64,000 nt of DNA from Clostridia bacterium (GCA_017397845.1 JAFQHU010000018.1:62001-126000); one strand, 5' to 3'; numbered from the stretch's first letter, positions 15,144-23,860 are shown. Program-made: numbers and translations. The notes: generated by a model not told the origin, from the letters alone.

Positions 15144-17204
15144 ATGAAAAAGCCTGAAATTCTGGCTCCCGTCGGCTCCCCCGATTCCCTTTACGCCGCA
15201 GTGCGCTCAGGGGCGGATGCCGTTTATATGGGATGCAAAAGCTTCAATGCGAGAATAAAAGCCGATAATTTCGGCGATGAAGAAATCAAAAACGCCGTCG
15301 CTTATTGTCACAGCCGCGGCGTTAAAGTACATATTACAATGAACACCCTCATTTCGGACGAGGAAATTCCCGAAGCTTTGGAAACGGTAAAGCGAATCTG
15401 CTCATGGGGTGCCGATGCCGTAATAGTCCAGGATTTAGGTTTGGCCTCTCTTATGAGTAAGGCTGTGCCGGAAATGGAAAAGCACGCCTCTACCCAAATG
15501 TCTGTACAGACTGCTCAGGGCGTGCAGTTGCTGAAAGAAATGGGCTTTTCCCGTGCAGTGCTTCCCCGCGAGCTTACTAAAGAGGAAATAAAAAATATAA
15601 AAGACCGCACCGATATTGAGATAGAAATTTTCATACACGGTGCACTTTGCATGTCCGTTTCCGGTCAATGCTATATGAGCAGCATGTTCGGCGGAAGAAG
15701 CGGCAACCGGGGACTTTGCGCTCAACCCTGCCGTCTCCCATTCTGCGCCGAAAACGGAACGGGAAACGATCTTAGTCTGAAAGATTTATCACTTATCGAA
15801 AGAGCTGAAGAGTTAACGGAAATCGGTGTTGATTCTCTGAAAATCGAAGGCAGAATGAAACGTCCCGAATATGTCGCGGCGGCTGTCACAGCCATCAGAA
15901 GCACCCTTGACGGAAAGCCGGATAAGGAAATACTTTCAAATCTCCGTGCCGTATTCTCACGCTCAGGCTTTACCGACGGTTATTTTTCCGGTACTCGATG
16001 CAGAGATATGTTCGGTATAAGACAAAAAGAGGATGTCACCTCTGCAACAAATCAGGTTCTCAAAAGCCTTTCAAAGCTTTACGAAAAAGAAAGCGGCAAT
16101 ATTCCCGTAAGCTTTTTCCTGACAGTTGTCGAGAATGAAAATATTTCTCTTTCGGCCTCGGCTATGGGTAAAACCGTTTACATTGAAGAGAACTGCGTTC
16201 CCGAAAAGGCTCTTAATAAGCCTCTGACAAAGGACGGCCTTGCCGAAAGAATTTCCAAATGCGGCGGCACACAGTTTTATGCCCAAAAAACCGAAATTGA
16301 CCTTGACGAAGGACTCATAGTTCCCGCAAGTGCCATAAATAATCTGCGCAGAAGTGCACTTTCAGAGCTTGAAAATGCCATCTCATCTGTAAAGCTTAAC
16401 ATCTTTACAGATGTAGATATAAAAACACCCGTATATAAAACTGAACAACCGCTGAAATACAATATAAGAATAGCAAAGGCAAGCCAGCTTCCCGATAACT
16501 TGGATAATGTGGAAAACTTATATATTCCGCTGAATTTTGAGGAAAACTTCGTGGAAAACGTAAAAAAGCTGCCCTTAAATGTGGGAATCGAGGTTCCCAG
16601 AGGCATTTTCGGTAATGAAATACTTGTGGAAAAATATCTTGACAGAGCAAAAAGTTGTGGAATAAATATCGCATACTGCTCCACCTTGGACGCTCTTGCC
16701 TTAGCAAAAAAGCACGGCTTTATCATCCACACAGGATTTTCGATGAATGTTTTCAACAGTCATTCTGTGGCCTTTTTAGACTCTTTAGGTGTAAAGGAAA
16801 TTACCTTGTCACCCGAACTGACTCTTAAAAGATTGGCAAAAGTGGGCGGAAAAACCAAACGAGGTATTATCGGCTACGGCAGATTGCCTCTCATGCTTAC
16901 GAGAAACTGTCCGATAAAAAACGGAACAGATTGCGGTGAGTGCAAAAGTAATAAATTTCTTACTGACAGAAAAAATATGAAATTCCCCGTTGTCTGCCAT
17001 TTCGGAGCAAGTGAGGTGCTCAATTCACAACCCATTTATCTCGGTGACAGACTCAGCGAAATCGAAAACCTTGACTTCATAACCTTCTATTTTACGAAAG
17101 AAAAAAAGGAAGTGTGTGAAGCTATTATCGACGCTTACCGCAAAGGTAAATCCGTCAAAGGCGAATATACCCGCGGACTTTATTACCGCGGACTCGAAGG
17201 ATAA
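15144..17204 (+). CDS. U32 family protein, RlhA/TrhP-like
   Basis: A 686-residue 'peptidase U32' protein. The N-terminal half has the hallmark EILAPVGSPDSLYAAVRSGAD, HITMNTL, and the cysteine cluster HGALCMSVSGQCYMS plus GLCAQPC. The C-terminal half matches the DUF3656-like region found in RlhA. Characterised members (TrhP, RlhA) do not cleave peptides but take part in prephenate-dependent hydroxylation of tRNA or 23S rRNA, using an iron-sulfur cluster. The length favours the RlhA type. The tRNA type is not excluded. It follows zapA directly. Confidence 0.85.
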   Translation: MKKPEILAPVGSPDSLYAAVRSGADAVYMGCKSFNARIKADNFGDEEIKNAVAYCHSRGVKVHITMNTLISDEEIPEALETVKRICSWGADAVIVQDLGLASLMSKAVPEMEKHASTQMSVQTAQGVQLLKEMGFSRAVLPRELTKEEIKNIKDRTDIEIEIFIHGALCMSVSGQCYMSSMFGGRSGNRGLCAQPCRLPFCAENGTGNDLSLKDLSLIERAEELTEIGVDSLKIEGRMKRPEYVAAAVTAIRSTLDGKPDKEILSNLRAVFSRSGFTDGYFSGTRCRDMFGIRQKEDVTSATNQVLKSLSKLYEKESGNIPVSFFLTVVENENISLSASAMGKTVYIEENCVPEKALNKPLTKDGLAERISKCGGTQFYAQKTEIDLDEGLIVPASAINNLRRSALSELENAISSVKLNIFTDVDIKTPVYKTEQPLKYNIRIAKASQLPDNLDNVENLYIPLNFEENFVENVKKLPLNVGIEVPRGIFGNEILVEKYLDRAKSCGINIAYCSTLDALALAKKHGFIIHTGFSMNVFNSHSVAFLDSLGVKEITLSPELTLKRLAKVGGKTKRGIIGYGRLPLMLTRNCPIKNGTDCGECKSNKFLTDRKNMKFPVVCHFGASEVLNSQPIYLGDRLSEIENLDFITFYFTKEKKEVCEAIIDAYRKGKSVKGEYTRGLYYRGLEG

Positions 17205-17237
17205 AAATGAAGAAATAAAGAAAAGAGGATTTTAATT

Positions 17238-17735
17238 ATGCCTAAAAGAACAGACTACTTATCCTGGGACGAATATTTTATGGGAATAGCGATGCTTTCC
17301 TCTTACAGAAGTAAGGACCCCAACACACAGGTGGGTGCCTGTATCGTAAACGACAAAAACCGCATTATGTCCGTAGGCTATAACGGTTTCCCCAGCGGCT
17401 GCAGCGATGACTACTTCCCATGGGAAAGAACGGGCGATGCCTATGACACCAAATACCCTTATGTATGCCACGCCGAGCTAAACGCTATTTTAAACTGCCG
17501 CGGCATCAATTTGGAGGGGTGCCGTATTTATGTTGCTCTTTTCCCCTGCAACGAATGTGCCAAGGCTATCATCCAGAGCGGTATAAAAGAGGTGGTTTAC
17601 CTTTCCGACAAATATGCGGAAACGATGTCCACCAGAGCCTCAAAGAGGATGTTTGAAGCGGCGGGGGTAAAGCTCAGTAAGCTCACTCCGACAAAAGAAA
17701 ACATCATTATTGATTTCGATGAAAATAAGGTATAA
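17238..17735 (+). CDS. comEB: dCMP deaminase
   Basis: A 165-residue zinc deaminase that converts dCMP to dUMP, feeding dTMP synthesis. The zinc ligands are visible as CHAE (His plus proton-shuttle Glu) and PCNEC. The N-terminal block [11 protein letters not shown] and NGFPSG is typical of dCMP deaminase (ComEB-like) rather than cytidine deaminase. It lies 33 bases after the U32 gene and probably shares its transcript. The inter-strand terminator follows directly. Confidence 0.92.
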   Translation: MPKRTDYLSWDEYFMGIAMLSSYRSKDPNTQVGACIVNDKNRIMSVGYNGFPSGCSDDYFPWERTGDAYDTKYPYVCHAELNAILNCRGINLEGCRIYVALFPCNECAKAIIQSGIKEVVYLSDKYAETMSTRASKRMFEAAGVKLSKLTPTKENIIIDFDENKV

Positions 17736-17784
17736 AAAACGGCACTGCTGATTTCGCATCAACAGTGCCGTATTTATTATTTCT
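17732..17784. terminator. Bidirectional terminator, comEB / radical SAM gene
   Basis: 14-bp stem with one mismatch (17739-17752 with 17758-17771). The minus-strand tail is TTTTTT; the plus-strand tail is ATTTATTATTTC. Confidence 0.88.
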
Positions 17785-19210
17785 TTTCTGACGTACCGAA
17801 TTCTTTTCTGCCTTCTTCAGTATCTCTGTAATACTGTGTCTTATGATTCGGATGCTTGGTACTGTTCCAAAGTGCATCGGCTTTCGGTGCCCATTCTTCA
17901 GCAAATTTATCGCACTTACTGCAAAGCATTTCTGCAGTTTCTTCACCGAGGAAGTTAGTGGACTTCGCTCCCGTTCTTTTTATAATGTCACGCAGACATT
18001 GCGGATTTTCCAACATAGGACAGGGACGGAGATGATTATCATTAAAGGGTTGGTCATGTCTGAACGCCATAAAGAGAGGATTCTGCAAACCTTCCAGAAT
18101 AGTATGGGTTCTTATGTTCGAATCGGAAAAGTGAATAAAAACGCAGGGCTCCATATCACCGGCCGAATTGATGTGGAAATAGTTTCTTCCGCCTGCGATA
18201 CAGCCGCCTACATATTCACCGTCACTTTGGAAATCCATAAAGAACATAGGCTTACCTGTCTTTGAATTTCTGACTCTGCGCAGCCATTTATACATATATT
18301 CTCTCTGATCGGGAGTAGGAATAAGATCGGGCGACGCACCGTGTCCTACGGGCATAAAATTAAAATAAAGTCCGAACTTTACGCCGAGGTCAACCATCTT
18401 GTCAAGGAATTCGTCACTTGTAACCTGGTCGATATTATTTCTTGTATAGCAAACGCTCATACCGAAAAGACAGCCCTTTTCCCTGAGAAGCTTCATGGCA
18501 TTGATAACCTTCTGATAGTTACCCTCGCCTCTTCTGGCGTCGGTGGTCTCTTCTGTTCCCTCGATGGAAAGAGCAAGAGCAAGATTGCCTACTCTTTTCA
18601 TTTCATCGCAGAACTTTTCGTCAACAAGATGTCCGTTGGTATAGGAAAGGAAGCCGCAGTCGGGATTAGCCTCACAAAGCTTTATAAGGTCATCCTTTCT
18701 GATAAGAGGCTCGCCGCCGGTAAACATATAAAAATGTGTACCGAGAGCCTTTGCCTGACTTACGATGGAAGCCATTTCCTCGTAGGTAAGATTATGTTTG
18801 TGGCCGTATTCCGCCGCCCAACAACCCTCACATTTACAGTTACATGCACTGGTCGGGTCGATAAGGATTTGGAAAGGGATGTTACATTTATACTTTTCGC
18901 GATTCTTTCTTACAGCCTTGGTGCCCTTGACACCTGCACCCAAACCCATGGCCAAAAGCATCTTTTTGATAACGTCTCTGTCCACATCACGGAGAATATT
19001 CATAGCCAAATCATAATAAACATTGTCACCGTCAGTTATTCCCTTACGGAAAGCATCGATATAATGCTTGGGGAAGGTTCCGCCCAGAAGCTTTTCACCT
19101 ACATCGACAAGCTTAAGAAGGTTTCCTTGAGGGTCCTTGTCAACATATTTTAAAAGCTTATCAAGAACTGCACCTGCGGCGGCTCTTTCTATTTTATCTG
19201 CCATATTCAT
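17777..19210 (-). CDS. Radical SAM protein with Cys-rich C-terminus
   Basis: About 477 residues. The SAM-cluster motif CxxxCxxC occurs as CNCKCEGC, preceded by the strand FQILIDPTSA and followed by FMFTGGEPL-like TGGEPL. A helical N-terminal region of about 110 residues precedes the barrel. The C-terminus contains several cysteines (a GGCIAGG, CVFIH, CPML, CLRD and CSKC series) in a SPASM-like auxiliary-cluster pattern. Such proteins often mature peptides, but no precursor peptide gene is visible nearby. A TTG at 19228 would add six residues; the ATG at 19210 is preferred. Function is unknown. Confidence 0.8.
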   Translation of the reverse strand: MNMADKIERAAAGAVLDKLLKYVDKDPQGNLLKLVDVGEKLLGGTFPKHYIDAFRKGITDGDNVYYDLAMNILRDVDRDVIKKMLLAMGLGAGVKGTKAVRKNREKYKCNIPFQILIDPTSACNCKCEGCWAAEYGHKHNLTYEEMASIVSQAKALGTHFYMFTGGEPLIRKDDLIKLCEANPDCGFLSYTNGHLVDEKFCDEMKRVGNLALALSIEGTEETTDARRGEGNYQKVINAMKLLREKGCLFGMSVCYTRNNIDQVTSDEFLDKMVDLGVKFGLYFNFMPVGHGASPDLIPTPDQREYMYKWLRRVRNSKTGKPMFFMDFQSDGEYVGGCIAGGRNYFHINSAGDMEPCVFIHFSDSNIRTHTILEGLQNPLFMAFRHDQPFNDNHLRPCPMLENPQCLRDIIKRTGAKSTNFLGEETAEMLCSKCDKFAEEWAPKADALWNSTKHPNHKTQYYRDTEEGRKEFGTSEKK

Positions 19211-19259
19211 AATAAATATACCTCGCAAAAATTCCTCTGTTAAAAAACATATCTTAAAA

Positions 19260-19288
19260 ATTATAACACAAGGAAAAATAAAAGTCTA
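19260..19288 (-). promoter_or_regulatory. Promoter of the radical SAM gene
   Basis: Minus strand: -35 TAGACT (19283-19288), 17-base spacer, -10 TATAAT (19260-19265). Confidence 0.5.
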
Positions 19289-19386
19289 TAGTAAAATTAA
19301 TAATAATTAATTATAGGAGTAAACCCTTTCTCATATTCATACATAAAAGACGAAAGATAAAAGAAAGAAATTCTTAAAAAAAACAC

Positions 19387-19415
19387 TTGATTTTCCTAAC
19401 ACTTTATATTATAAT
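19387..19415 (+). promoter_or_regulatory. SRP RNA promoter
   Basis: -35 TTGATT (19387-19392), 17-base spacer, -10 TATAAT (19410-19415), six bases before the mapped RNA start. Confidence 0.75.
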
Positions 19416-19420
19416 ATTTA

Positions 19421-19608
19421 GGCTATCAATCGAAGGGGTATTCCCCCGGATAAAACAAAGATACTTTATTTTGGTCATGCAGCAGTGGGTTCTGTGCGAC
19501 AGTACACTGTGAACCATGTCAGGCGGGGAACCGAGCAGCATTAAGCAATTCGTCTGTGCGACACAGGTCAGCCTGCTGCTGTATGACCAAGGCAAAGTAT
19601 CTTTTTTT
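19421..19608 (+). ncRNA. ffs: Signal recognition particle RNA with Alu domain
   Basis: The RNA component of SRP, which with Ffh targets membrane and secreted proteins. The apical domain is recognised by GAACCATGTCAGGCGGGGAA followed by CCGAGCAGCA. The two long arms pair: AAAGATACTTT..TTGGTCATGCAGCAG on the 5' side with CTGCTGCTGTATGACCAAGG..AAAGTATCTTT on the 3' side. The 5' end carries a GC-rich hairpin (GAAGGGGTATTCCCCC) consistent with an Alu-like domain, as in Gram-positive scRNA. It ends in a run of seven T. dnaX follows, the usual order in Firmicutes. Ends are accurate to a few bases. Confidence 0.92.
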
Positions 19609-19612
19609 AAAC

Positions 19613-19674
19613 TAAGGCGCCGGAAAGACATTTAAGACTTATTGTCTTCGATTACCGTCGCCTTAAATAGGAGG
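19613..19674 (+). promoter_or_regulatory. Structured leader and ribosome-binding site of dnaX
   Basis: A nested hairpin separates the SRP RNA from dnaX: TAAGGCG pairs with CGCCTTA (19613-19619, 19659-19665), CGG with CCG, and AAGAC with GTCTT inside. It ends 3 bases before AGGAGG (19669-19674). No known riboswitch is recognised. Confidence 0.5.
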
Positions 19675-19681
19675 CGAAAAT

Positions 19682-21349
19682 ATGTACCAGGTTTTATACA
19701 GGAAATACAGACCTAAGGTTTTTTCCGATGTGGTGGGACAGGAGCACATCACCACCACCTTAGCCAAGGAAATCGAAACAGGTAAGCTTTCTCACGCCTA
19801 TCTTTTCACAGGCTCCAGAGGTACAGGTAAAACCACCTGTGCCAAAATCCTCTCCAAGGCAGTCAACTGTCTTCATCCCGTAAACGGAAACCCCTGTAAC
19901 GAATGTGAGGTCTGTCAGGGTATCGAATCGGGTGCTATTCTCGACATCGCAGAAATCGACGCCGCAAGCAACAACGGTGTAGACAATATCCGTGACATCC
20001 GTGAAGAAATAAACTTCACTCCCGCTTCCTGTAAATACCGTGTCTACATCATCGACGAGGTACACATGCTTTCCATCGGTGCCTTTAATGCACTTCTCAA
20101 AACTCTCGAAGAGCCTCCGGCGCACGTTAAATTCATTCTCGCTACCACAGAGGTGCACAAGCTTCCCGTAACCATTCTTTCCCGCTGTCAGCGCTTCGAC
20201 TTCCGCAGAGTTACTCCCGAAGCTATGGCACAGCGGATGAACTACATCGCATCACAGGAAGGCTTCACCGTAACCGAGGAAGCTCTCTCTCTTATCTCAA
20301 GAATAGCAGACGGCGGTATGCGTGATGCTCTTTCTCTCTTAGACCAATGTACAGGTCACGGAGATACTATTGATGCCGAACTTGTCTGCTCCGTGGCAGG
20401 TATGACGGGAAAGGATCATCTTTTCTCTTTAGCCTCAGCCGTAAATGAAAAAAATTCGGCAATAGCTTTGGAGCTTATCAGCGACCTTCACGGTAAAAGC
20501 TGTGATATGGAGAGACTGTGCTCAGATATGATAAACCATTTCCGTAACCTTATGATAGTAAAAACTGTCAGAAGTGCGGAAAGCCTGCTGGTGTGCACCG
20601 CCGACGAATTACAGCAGTACAAGGATCAAAGCAGCAAATTTACTTTGGAAAACATCCTCTGCTGCATTTCTCTTCTGCAGGAAACTATGTCAAACATAAA
20701 AAGAGGCGTGAACAGAAGAACAGAAATGGAAATGACCTTTATAAAGCTTTCCACTCCTTCTCTCACTGCCGACAACGAAAGTCTTCTCAGACGTATTGCA
20801 GATTTGGAAAACAAAATGAAGGGCGGAGCCTTCGTCTCTGCACCGGCGGTATCACAAACCCCGGCTGAAGCCGAAGAAAAAAGAAAAGAAGTTTCACAGA
20901 CGATACAACCTGTGCCGTCTGCATCCGAACCCACAGCGGCGAAAGCCGCTCACGCTCCCCAAAGCCCTCAGGAAGACATCCCCTTCCCCGAAGAAGAAAC
21001 ACAAGTTTCCGAAGCTGAGCTTCCATGGGCAGAGATTTTACAGGAGCTTACGAAGCTCAATATGCCCCTGTGGGGCGTGCTCAACGGCTCTTCAGCAGTC
21101 ATTCAGGGCGACTTCGTCCTCATTAAAAGTGACAATCCCACTCTGAGCGCCTTCATAAAAACAGGCACAAATGCAAGAGACATAAAATCTGCCATCAAAA
21201 ACATTATGGGCAGAGCATACCGTCTCGGTCTTTACAATGCTTCGGCACAACAAAGTGCCCCTACTCCCGCTCAGCCGAAAAAGGACCCTTTGGAAAACCT
21301 TATAGACAAAGCCAGAGATATGGGCATAAATGTTGACGTAAACAAATGA
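19682..21349 (+). CDS. dnaX: DNA polymerase III subunits gamma/tau
   Basis: The clamp-loader ATPase of the replicative polymerase. The 555-residue protein has the Walker A GSRGTGKT at 44-51, four zinc cysteines at 63, 72, 75 and 78, Walker B IIDEVHM, the SRC arginine-finger motif, and domain III to about residue 365. A Pro/Glu/Ala-rich linker leads to a C-terminal tau region. No obvious slippery A-run for a programmed frameshift was seen at the linker. It follows the SRP RNA and is followed by ybaB and recR, a conserved order. A promoter for ybaB lies in its 3' end. Confidence 0.96.
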   Translation: MYQVLYRKYRPKVFSDVVGQEHITTTLAKEIETGKLSHAYLFTGSRGTGKTTCAKILSKAVNCLHPVNGNPCNECEVCQGIESGAILDIAEIDAASNNGVDNIRDIREEINFTPASCKYRVYIIDEVHMLSIGAFNALLKTLEEPPAHVKFILATTEVHKLPVTILSRCQRFDFRRVTPEAMAQRMNYIASQEGFTVTEEALSLISRIADGGMRDALSLLDQCTGHGDTIDAELVCSVAGMTGKDHLFSLASAVNEKNSAIALELISDLHGKSCDMERLCSDMINHFRNLMIVKTVRSAESLLVCTADELQQYKDQSSKFTLENILCCISLLQETMSNIKRGVNRRTEMEMTFIKLSTPSLTADNESLLRRIADLENKMKGGAFVSAPAVSQTPAEAEEKRKEVSQTIQPVPSASEPTAAKAAHAPQSPQEDIPFPEEETQVSEAELPWAEILQELTKLNMPLWGVLNGSSAVIQGDFVLIKSDNPTLSAFIKTGTNARDIKSAIKNIMGRAYRLGLYNASAQQSAPTPAQPKKDPLENLIDKARDMGINVDVNK

Positions 21350-21361
21350 TTATTGTATAAT
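21333..21361 (+). promoter_or_regulatory. Internal promoter for ybaB-recR
   Basis: -35 TTGACG (21333-21338), 17-base spacer, -10 TATAAT (21356-21361). It lies across the end of dnaX and would give ybaB-recR separate expression. Confidence 0.5.
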
Positions 21362-21396
21362 TAAAAAGATAAAACTTATTAAAGGAGACTAAAATA

Positions 21397-21729
21397 ATGA
21401 AAGCAAGAATTCCCGGCGGTATGAACGGCGGTCAGGCAAACATGATGAAAAAAATCCAGGAAATGCAGGCTCAGTTAGAGCAAAAACAGGCAGAAGTCGA
21501 AAACAGCGAATTTACCGCTTCCGCAGGCGGCGGAGCAGTTGAAGTAACTGTTTCGGGTGCTCATGAGGTAAAGGACATCAAGCTTCAGCCCGATGTTGTA
21601 GACCCCGAAGACATCGAAATGCTCTCCGACCTTATTATTGCCGCAACAAACGAGGCGATGAGAAAAGCTGACGATGCTATGGAGCAGGCTATGAACGCCG
21701 CTAAGGGCGGTCTTAATCTCCCCTTCTGA
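21397..21729 (+). CDS. YbaB/EbfC nucleoid-associated protein
   Basis: A 110-residue small DNA-binding dimer of the YbaB/EbfC family. The pattern is an N-terminal helix rich in Gln and Glu (MKKIQEMQAQLEQKQAE), a glycine-rich GGGAVEVTVSG hairpin, the DPEDIEMLSDLIIAATNEA helix and a Gly-rich tail. It binds DNA and is nearly always encoded between dnaX and recR. The AGGAG site lies at good distance. Its stop overlaps the recR start by one base. Confidence 0.93.
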   Translation: MKARIPGGMNGGQANMMKKIQEMQAQLEQKQAEVENSEFTASAGGGAVEVTVSGAHEVKDIKLQPDVVDPEDIEMLSDLIIAATNEAMRKADDAMEQAMNAAKGGLNLPF

Positions 21730-22331
21730 TGGCCGGCTATAATGTGGCCTCTCTTTCGAGGCTTATCGAACAATTTGAGCGCATGCCCGGTATCGGACAT
21801 AAAACAGCACAAAGAATGGCTTTCTATGTTCTCGGCTTAAAAAAAGAGGAAGCTCAGGCCTTTTCTGATGCTATCCTTAACGCTCACGAAAAAATAAAAA
21901 AGTGTACCCGTTGCTGTAATCTTGCCGAAGAGGAGCTATGTCCCATCTGCAAAAGCAGAAACAGAGACGAAACCGTCGTTTGTGTGGTCGAAGATCCCAG
22001 AGATGTTATGGCTTTCGAGCGCACACACGAATACGAGGGTACATATCATGTTCTTCACGGTGTAATTTCTCCCATGAACGGTGTCGGTCCCGAAGATATT
22101 ACCGTCAAAGAGCTTATCGCAAGGTTTTCCGACAGTAATATCAAAGAAGTAATTATGGCAACCAACCCCACCGTCGAAGGTGAAGCGACTGCGATGTATA
22201 TTTCCCGTCTGCTGAAGCCTCTCGGTGTTACTGTGTCAAGACTTGCTTACGGCGTTCCCGTAGGTGCAGACCTTGAGTATGCTGATGAGGTTACGCTGAC
22301 GAGGGCGCTCGAAGGTAGAAGAAGCTTGTGA
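21729..22331 (+). CDS. recR: Recombination mediator RecR
   Basis: RecR works with RecO/RecF to load RecA on gapped DNA. The 200-residue protein has the N-terminal helix-hairpin-helix (LPGIGHKTAQR-like MPGIGHKTAQRMAF), the C4 zinc finger CTRCCNLAEEELCPIC, and a Toprim domain with VVEDPRDVMAFE. It is coupled to ybaB by a TGATG overlap. The next gene downstream, a deaminase, breaks the usual neighbourhood. Confidence 0.96.
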   Translation: MAGYNVASLSRLIEQFERMPGIGHKTAQRMAFYVLGLKKEEAQAFSDAILNAHEKIKKCTRCCNLAEEELCPICKSRNRDETVVCVVEDPRDVMAFERTHEYEGTYHVLHGVISPMNGVGPEDITVKELIARFSDSNIKEVIMATNPTVEGEATAMYISRLLKPLGVTVSRLAYGVPVGADLEYADEVTLTRALEGRRSL

Positions 22332-22336
22332 TAATG

Positions 22337-22942
22337 CGGAATGCGAAATTCGGAATTGCGAGGAAGCTTCAATAAAAATTGATCTCGCTGTCCGCAAATT
22401 TTGGTGGAATAAGTTTGAGTTCTACGAGGTAATTATATGTGGGAAAAACTATATAACTCAGCAATCAAAGTTCAAAACAGCAGAACAATATCGCCTTTTG
22501 TTGATGCTGGCGGAGTTGCTGCGGCGATCCTTACAAAAAAAGGAAATATTTATGTCGGTGTATGTATCGATACCGCTTCAACACTCGGAATGTGTGCTGA
22601 AAGAAATGCTATTGCAAATATGATTACAAACGGCGAAAGTCAGATTGATAAAGTTGTCGCCGTAATGTCTGACGGCAGAGTCGGCTCTCCCTGTGGTGCT
22701 TGTCGTGAATATATGATGCAACTTGACAAAGACAGCGGAGAGATTGAAATTCTGATGGATCTTGAAACTAAAAAAACAGTAAAACTTAAAGAATTGATTC
22801 CCAATTGGTGGGGAACGGATAAGTTTGAGAACTAGTTTTATAACTTCAATTTTATCCATTAAGTAAACTTTACTTGGCGGGAGTAATCTCACCGCCGGAA
22901 ACACGGTCGGGTGCGAATGCGAATTTCGCATTTCGCATTCCG
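22337..22942. repeat. 13-bp inverted repeats bracketing a deaminase gene
   Basis: CGGAATGCGAAAT at 22337-22349 recurs inverted as ATTTCGCATTCCG at 22930-22942. Both lie in longer GAATGCG-rich tracts (22334-22360 and 22912-22947). They enclose only the deaminase gene and 95 bases of downstream sequence. A related GCATTCTGCATT tract occurs at 33265-33297. Confidence 0.6.
22437..22835 (+). CDS. Cytidine/blasticidin-S deaminase-like protein
   Basis: A 132-residue zinc deaminase of the cytidine deaminase fold. The catalytic CAERNAI (zinc Cys and proton-shuttle Glu) and SPCGACRE (two zinc Cys) are intact. The C-terminal KELIPNWWGTDKF resembles blasticidin-S deaminases as well as housekeeping Cdd, so the substrate could be cytidine, deoxycytidine or a nucleoside antibiotic. 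The codon use is more AT-rich and less biased than recR and smpB, and the gene sits between inverted repeats, suggesting insertion into the recR-smpB interval. It has a GAGG site before the ATG. Confidence 0.82.
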   Translation: MWEKLYNSAIKVQNSRTISPFVDAGGVAAAILTKKGNIYVGVCIDTASTLGMCAERNAIANMITNGESQIDKVVAVMSDGRVGSPCGACREYMMQLDKDSGEIEILMDLETKKTVKLKELIPNWWGTDKFEN

Positions 22943-22969
22943 AATTGATTAAGAAAGGTGGTGCCTTGT

Positions 22970-23437
22970 ATGGCAGTATCACAGCCTGATGAAAGACAAA
23001 TAGTTGCCCAGAATAAAAAAGCAAGGCACGACTATTTTGTATTAGAAACCTATGAAGCAGGTATCGAGCTTTTCGGCACAGAAGTAAAATCTATCCGTAA
23101 AGGTAAAATCAATCTCAAGGATTCCTGGTGCAGTATCGATGCAGGGGAAATCTTTGTAAACGGTATGCACATCAGTCACTATGAGCAGGGCAATATTTTT
23201 AACCGTGACCCCATGCGTGTTAAACGCCTTCTGATGCACAAAAAGGAAATCAACCGTCTTTTAGGTATAACCAAACAGCAAGGTCTTACTCTTGTTCCCC
23301 TTTCCGTATATTTTCTCAAAGGCAAAGCAAAGCTGGAAATAGGTTTGTGCAAAGGTAAAAAGAACTACGACAAGCGTGAAACCTTGGCCAAACGCGATGC
23401 TCAGCGAGATATGGAAAGAGCAGCAAAAAACAGGTAA
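22970..23437 (+). CDS. smpB: SsrA-binding protein SmpB
   Basis: SmpB binds tmRNA and brings it to stalled ribosomes. The 155-residue protein has NKKARHDYF, the core GTEVKSIRKGKINLKDSW, and the basic C-terminal tail (KREtLAKRDAQRDMERAAKNR-like) that enters the mRNA channel. A GTG at 22958 would add four residues; the ATG at 22970 with AAAGGTGG upstream is preferred. The ssrA gene follows within 70 bases, so partner protein and RNA are adjacent. Confidence 0.96.
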   Translation: MAVSQPDERQIVAQNKKARHDYFVLETYEAGIELFGTEVKSIRKGKINLKDSWCSIDAGEIFVNGMHISHYEQGNIFNRDPMRVKRLLMHKKEINRLLGITKQQGLTLVPLSVYFLKGKAKLEIGLCKGKKNYDKRETLAKRDAQRDMERAAKNR

Positions 23438-23446
23438 AAAATACAT

Positions 23447-23475
23447 TTGATTTCACAGAAACACTGTGTTATAAT
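23447..23475 (+). promoter_or_regulatory. ssrA promoter
   Basis: -35 TTGATT (23447-23452), 17-base spacer, -10 TATAAT (23470-23475). A near-palindrome ACTGTGTTATAATAACACAGT surrounds the -10. Confidence 0.72.
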
Positions 23476-23504
23476 AACACAGTAAAAAGCTTTAAAATCT
23501 ATAC

Positions 23505-23853
23505 GGGGATGAAAGGATTTCGACGGGGGTTTTGAAGCACGATAAGCGGGTAGCGCTGTGGCAATCGCTTTAAAAGGTCACAAACTTAAAAATAACTGAC
23601 AACAATACAGTTTTAAAGGCTGCGTAACGCGGCCCGTCTCGGCTTTGAGTGCTGCGGCTTAGCCAGAGGCGTCGATCAGCAGTGAACGTGAACGGCAAAG
23701 CATCCTCGTATGCCGTCACGCATCAGAGGATACTGAGTTTTCAAGCCTGTCATTCGGCGTGAAAATAAGGGAATGTTAAAAGACTGACTGCACCCGGAGA
23801 AAGTTGTGTGAATGGATTTTCGGACGCGGTTTCGATTACCGCCATCTCCACCA
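23505..23853 (+). ncRNA. ssrA: Transfer-messenger RNA
   Basis: tmRNA rescues stalled ribosomes and tags their products. The acceptor stem is GGGGAUG at the 5' end paired with CAUCUCC before A-CCA at 23850-23853; the T arm has TTCGATTACCGCC-like sequence. The CCA is encoded. The tag reading frame is inferred to begin with ACA at 23580 (after AGGTC) and reads TNLKITDNNTVLKAA, with a stop at 23625-23627. The end KAA departs from the more usual LAA. Pseudoknot-forming repeats fill the middle. Confidence 0.93.
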
Positions 23854-23860
23854 AAAGCAA

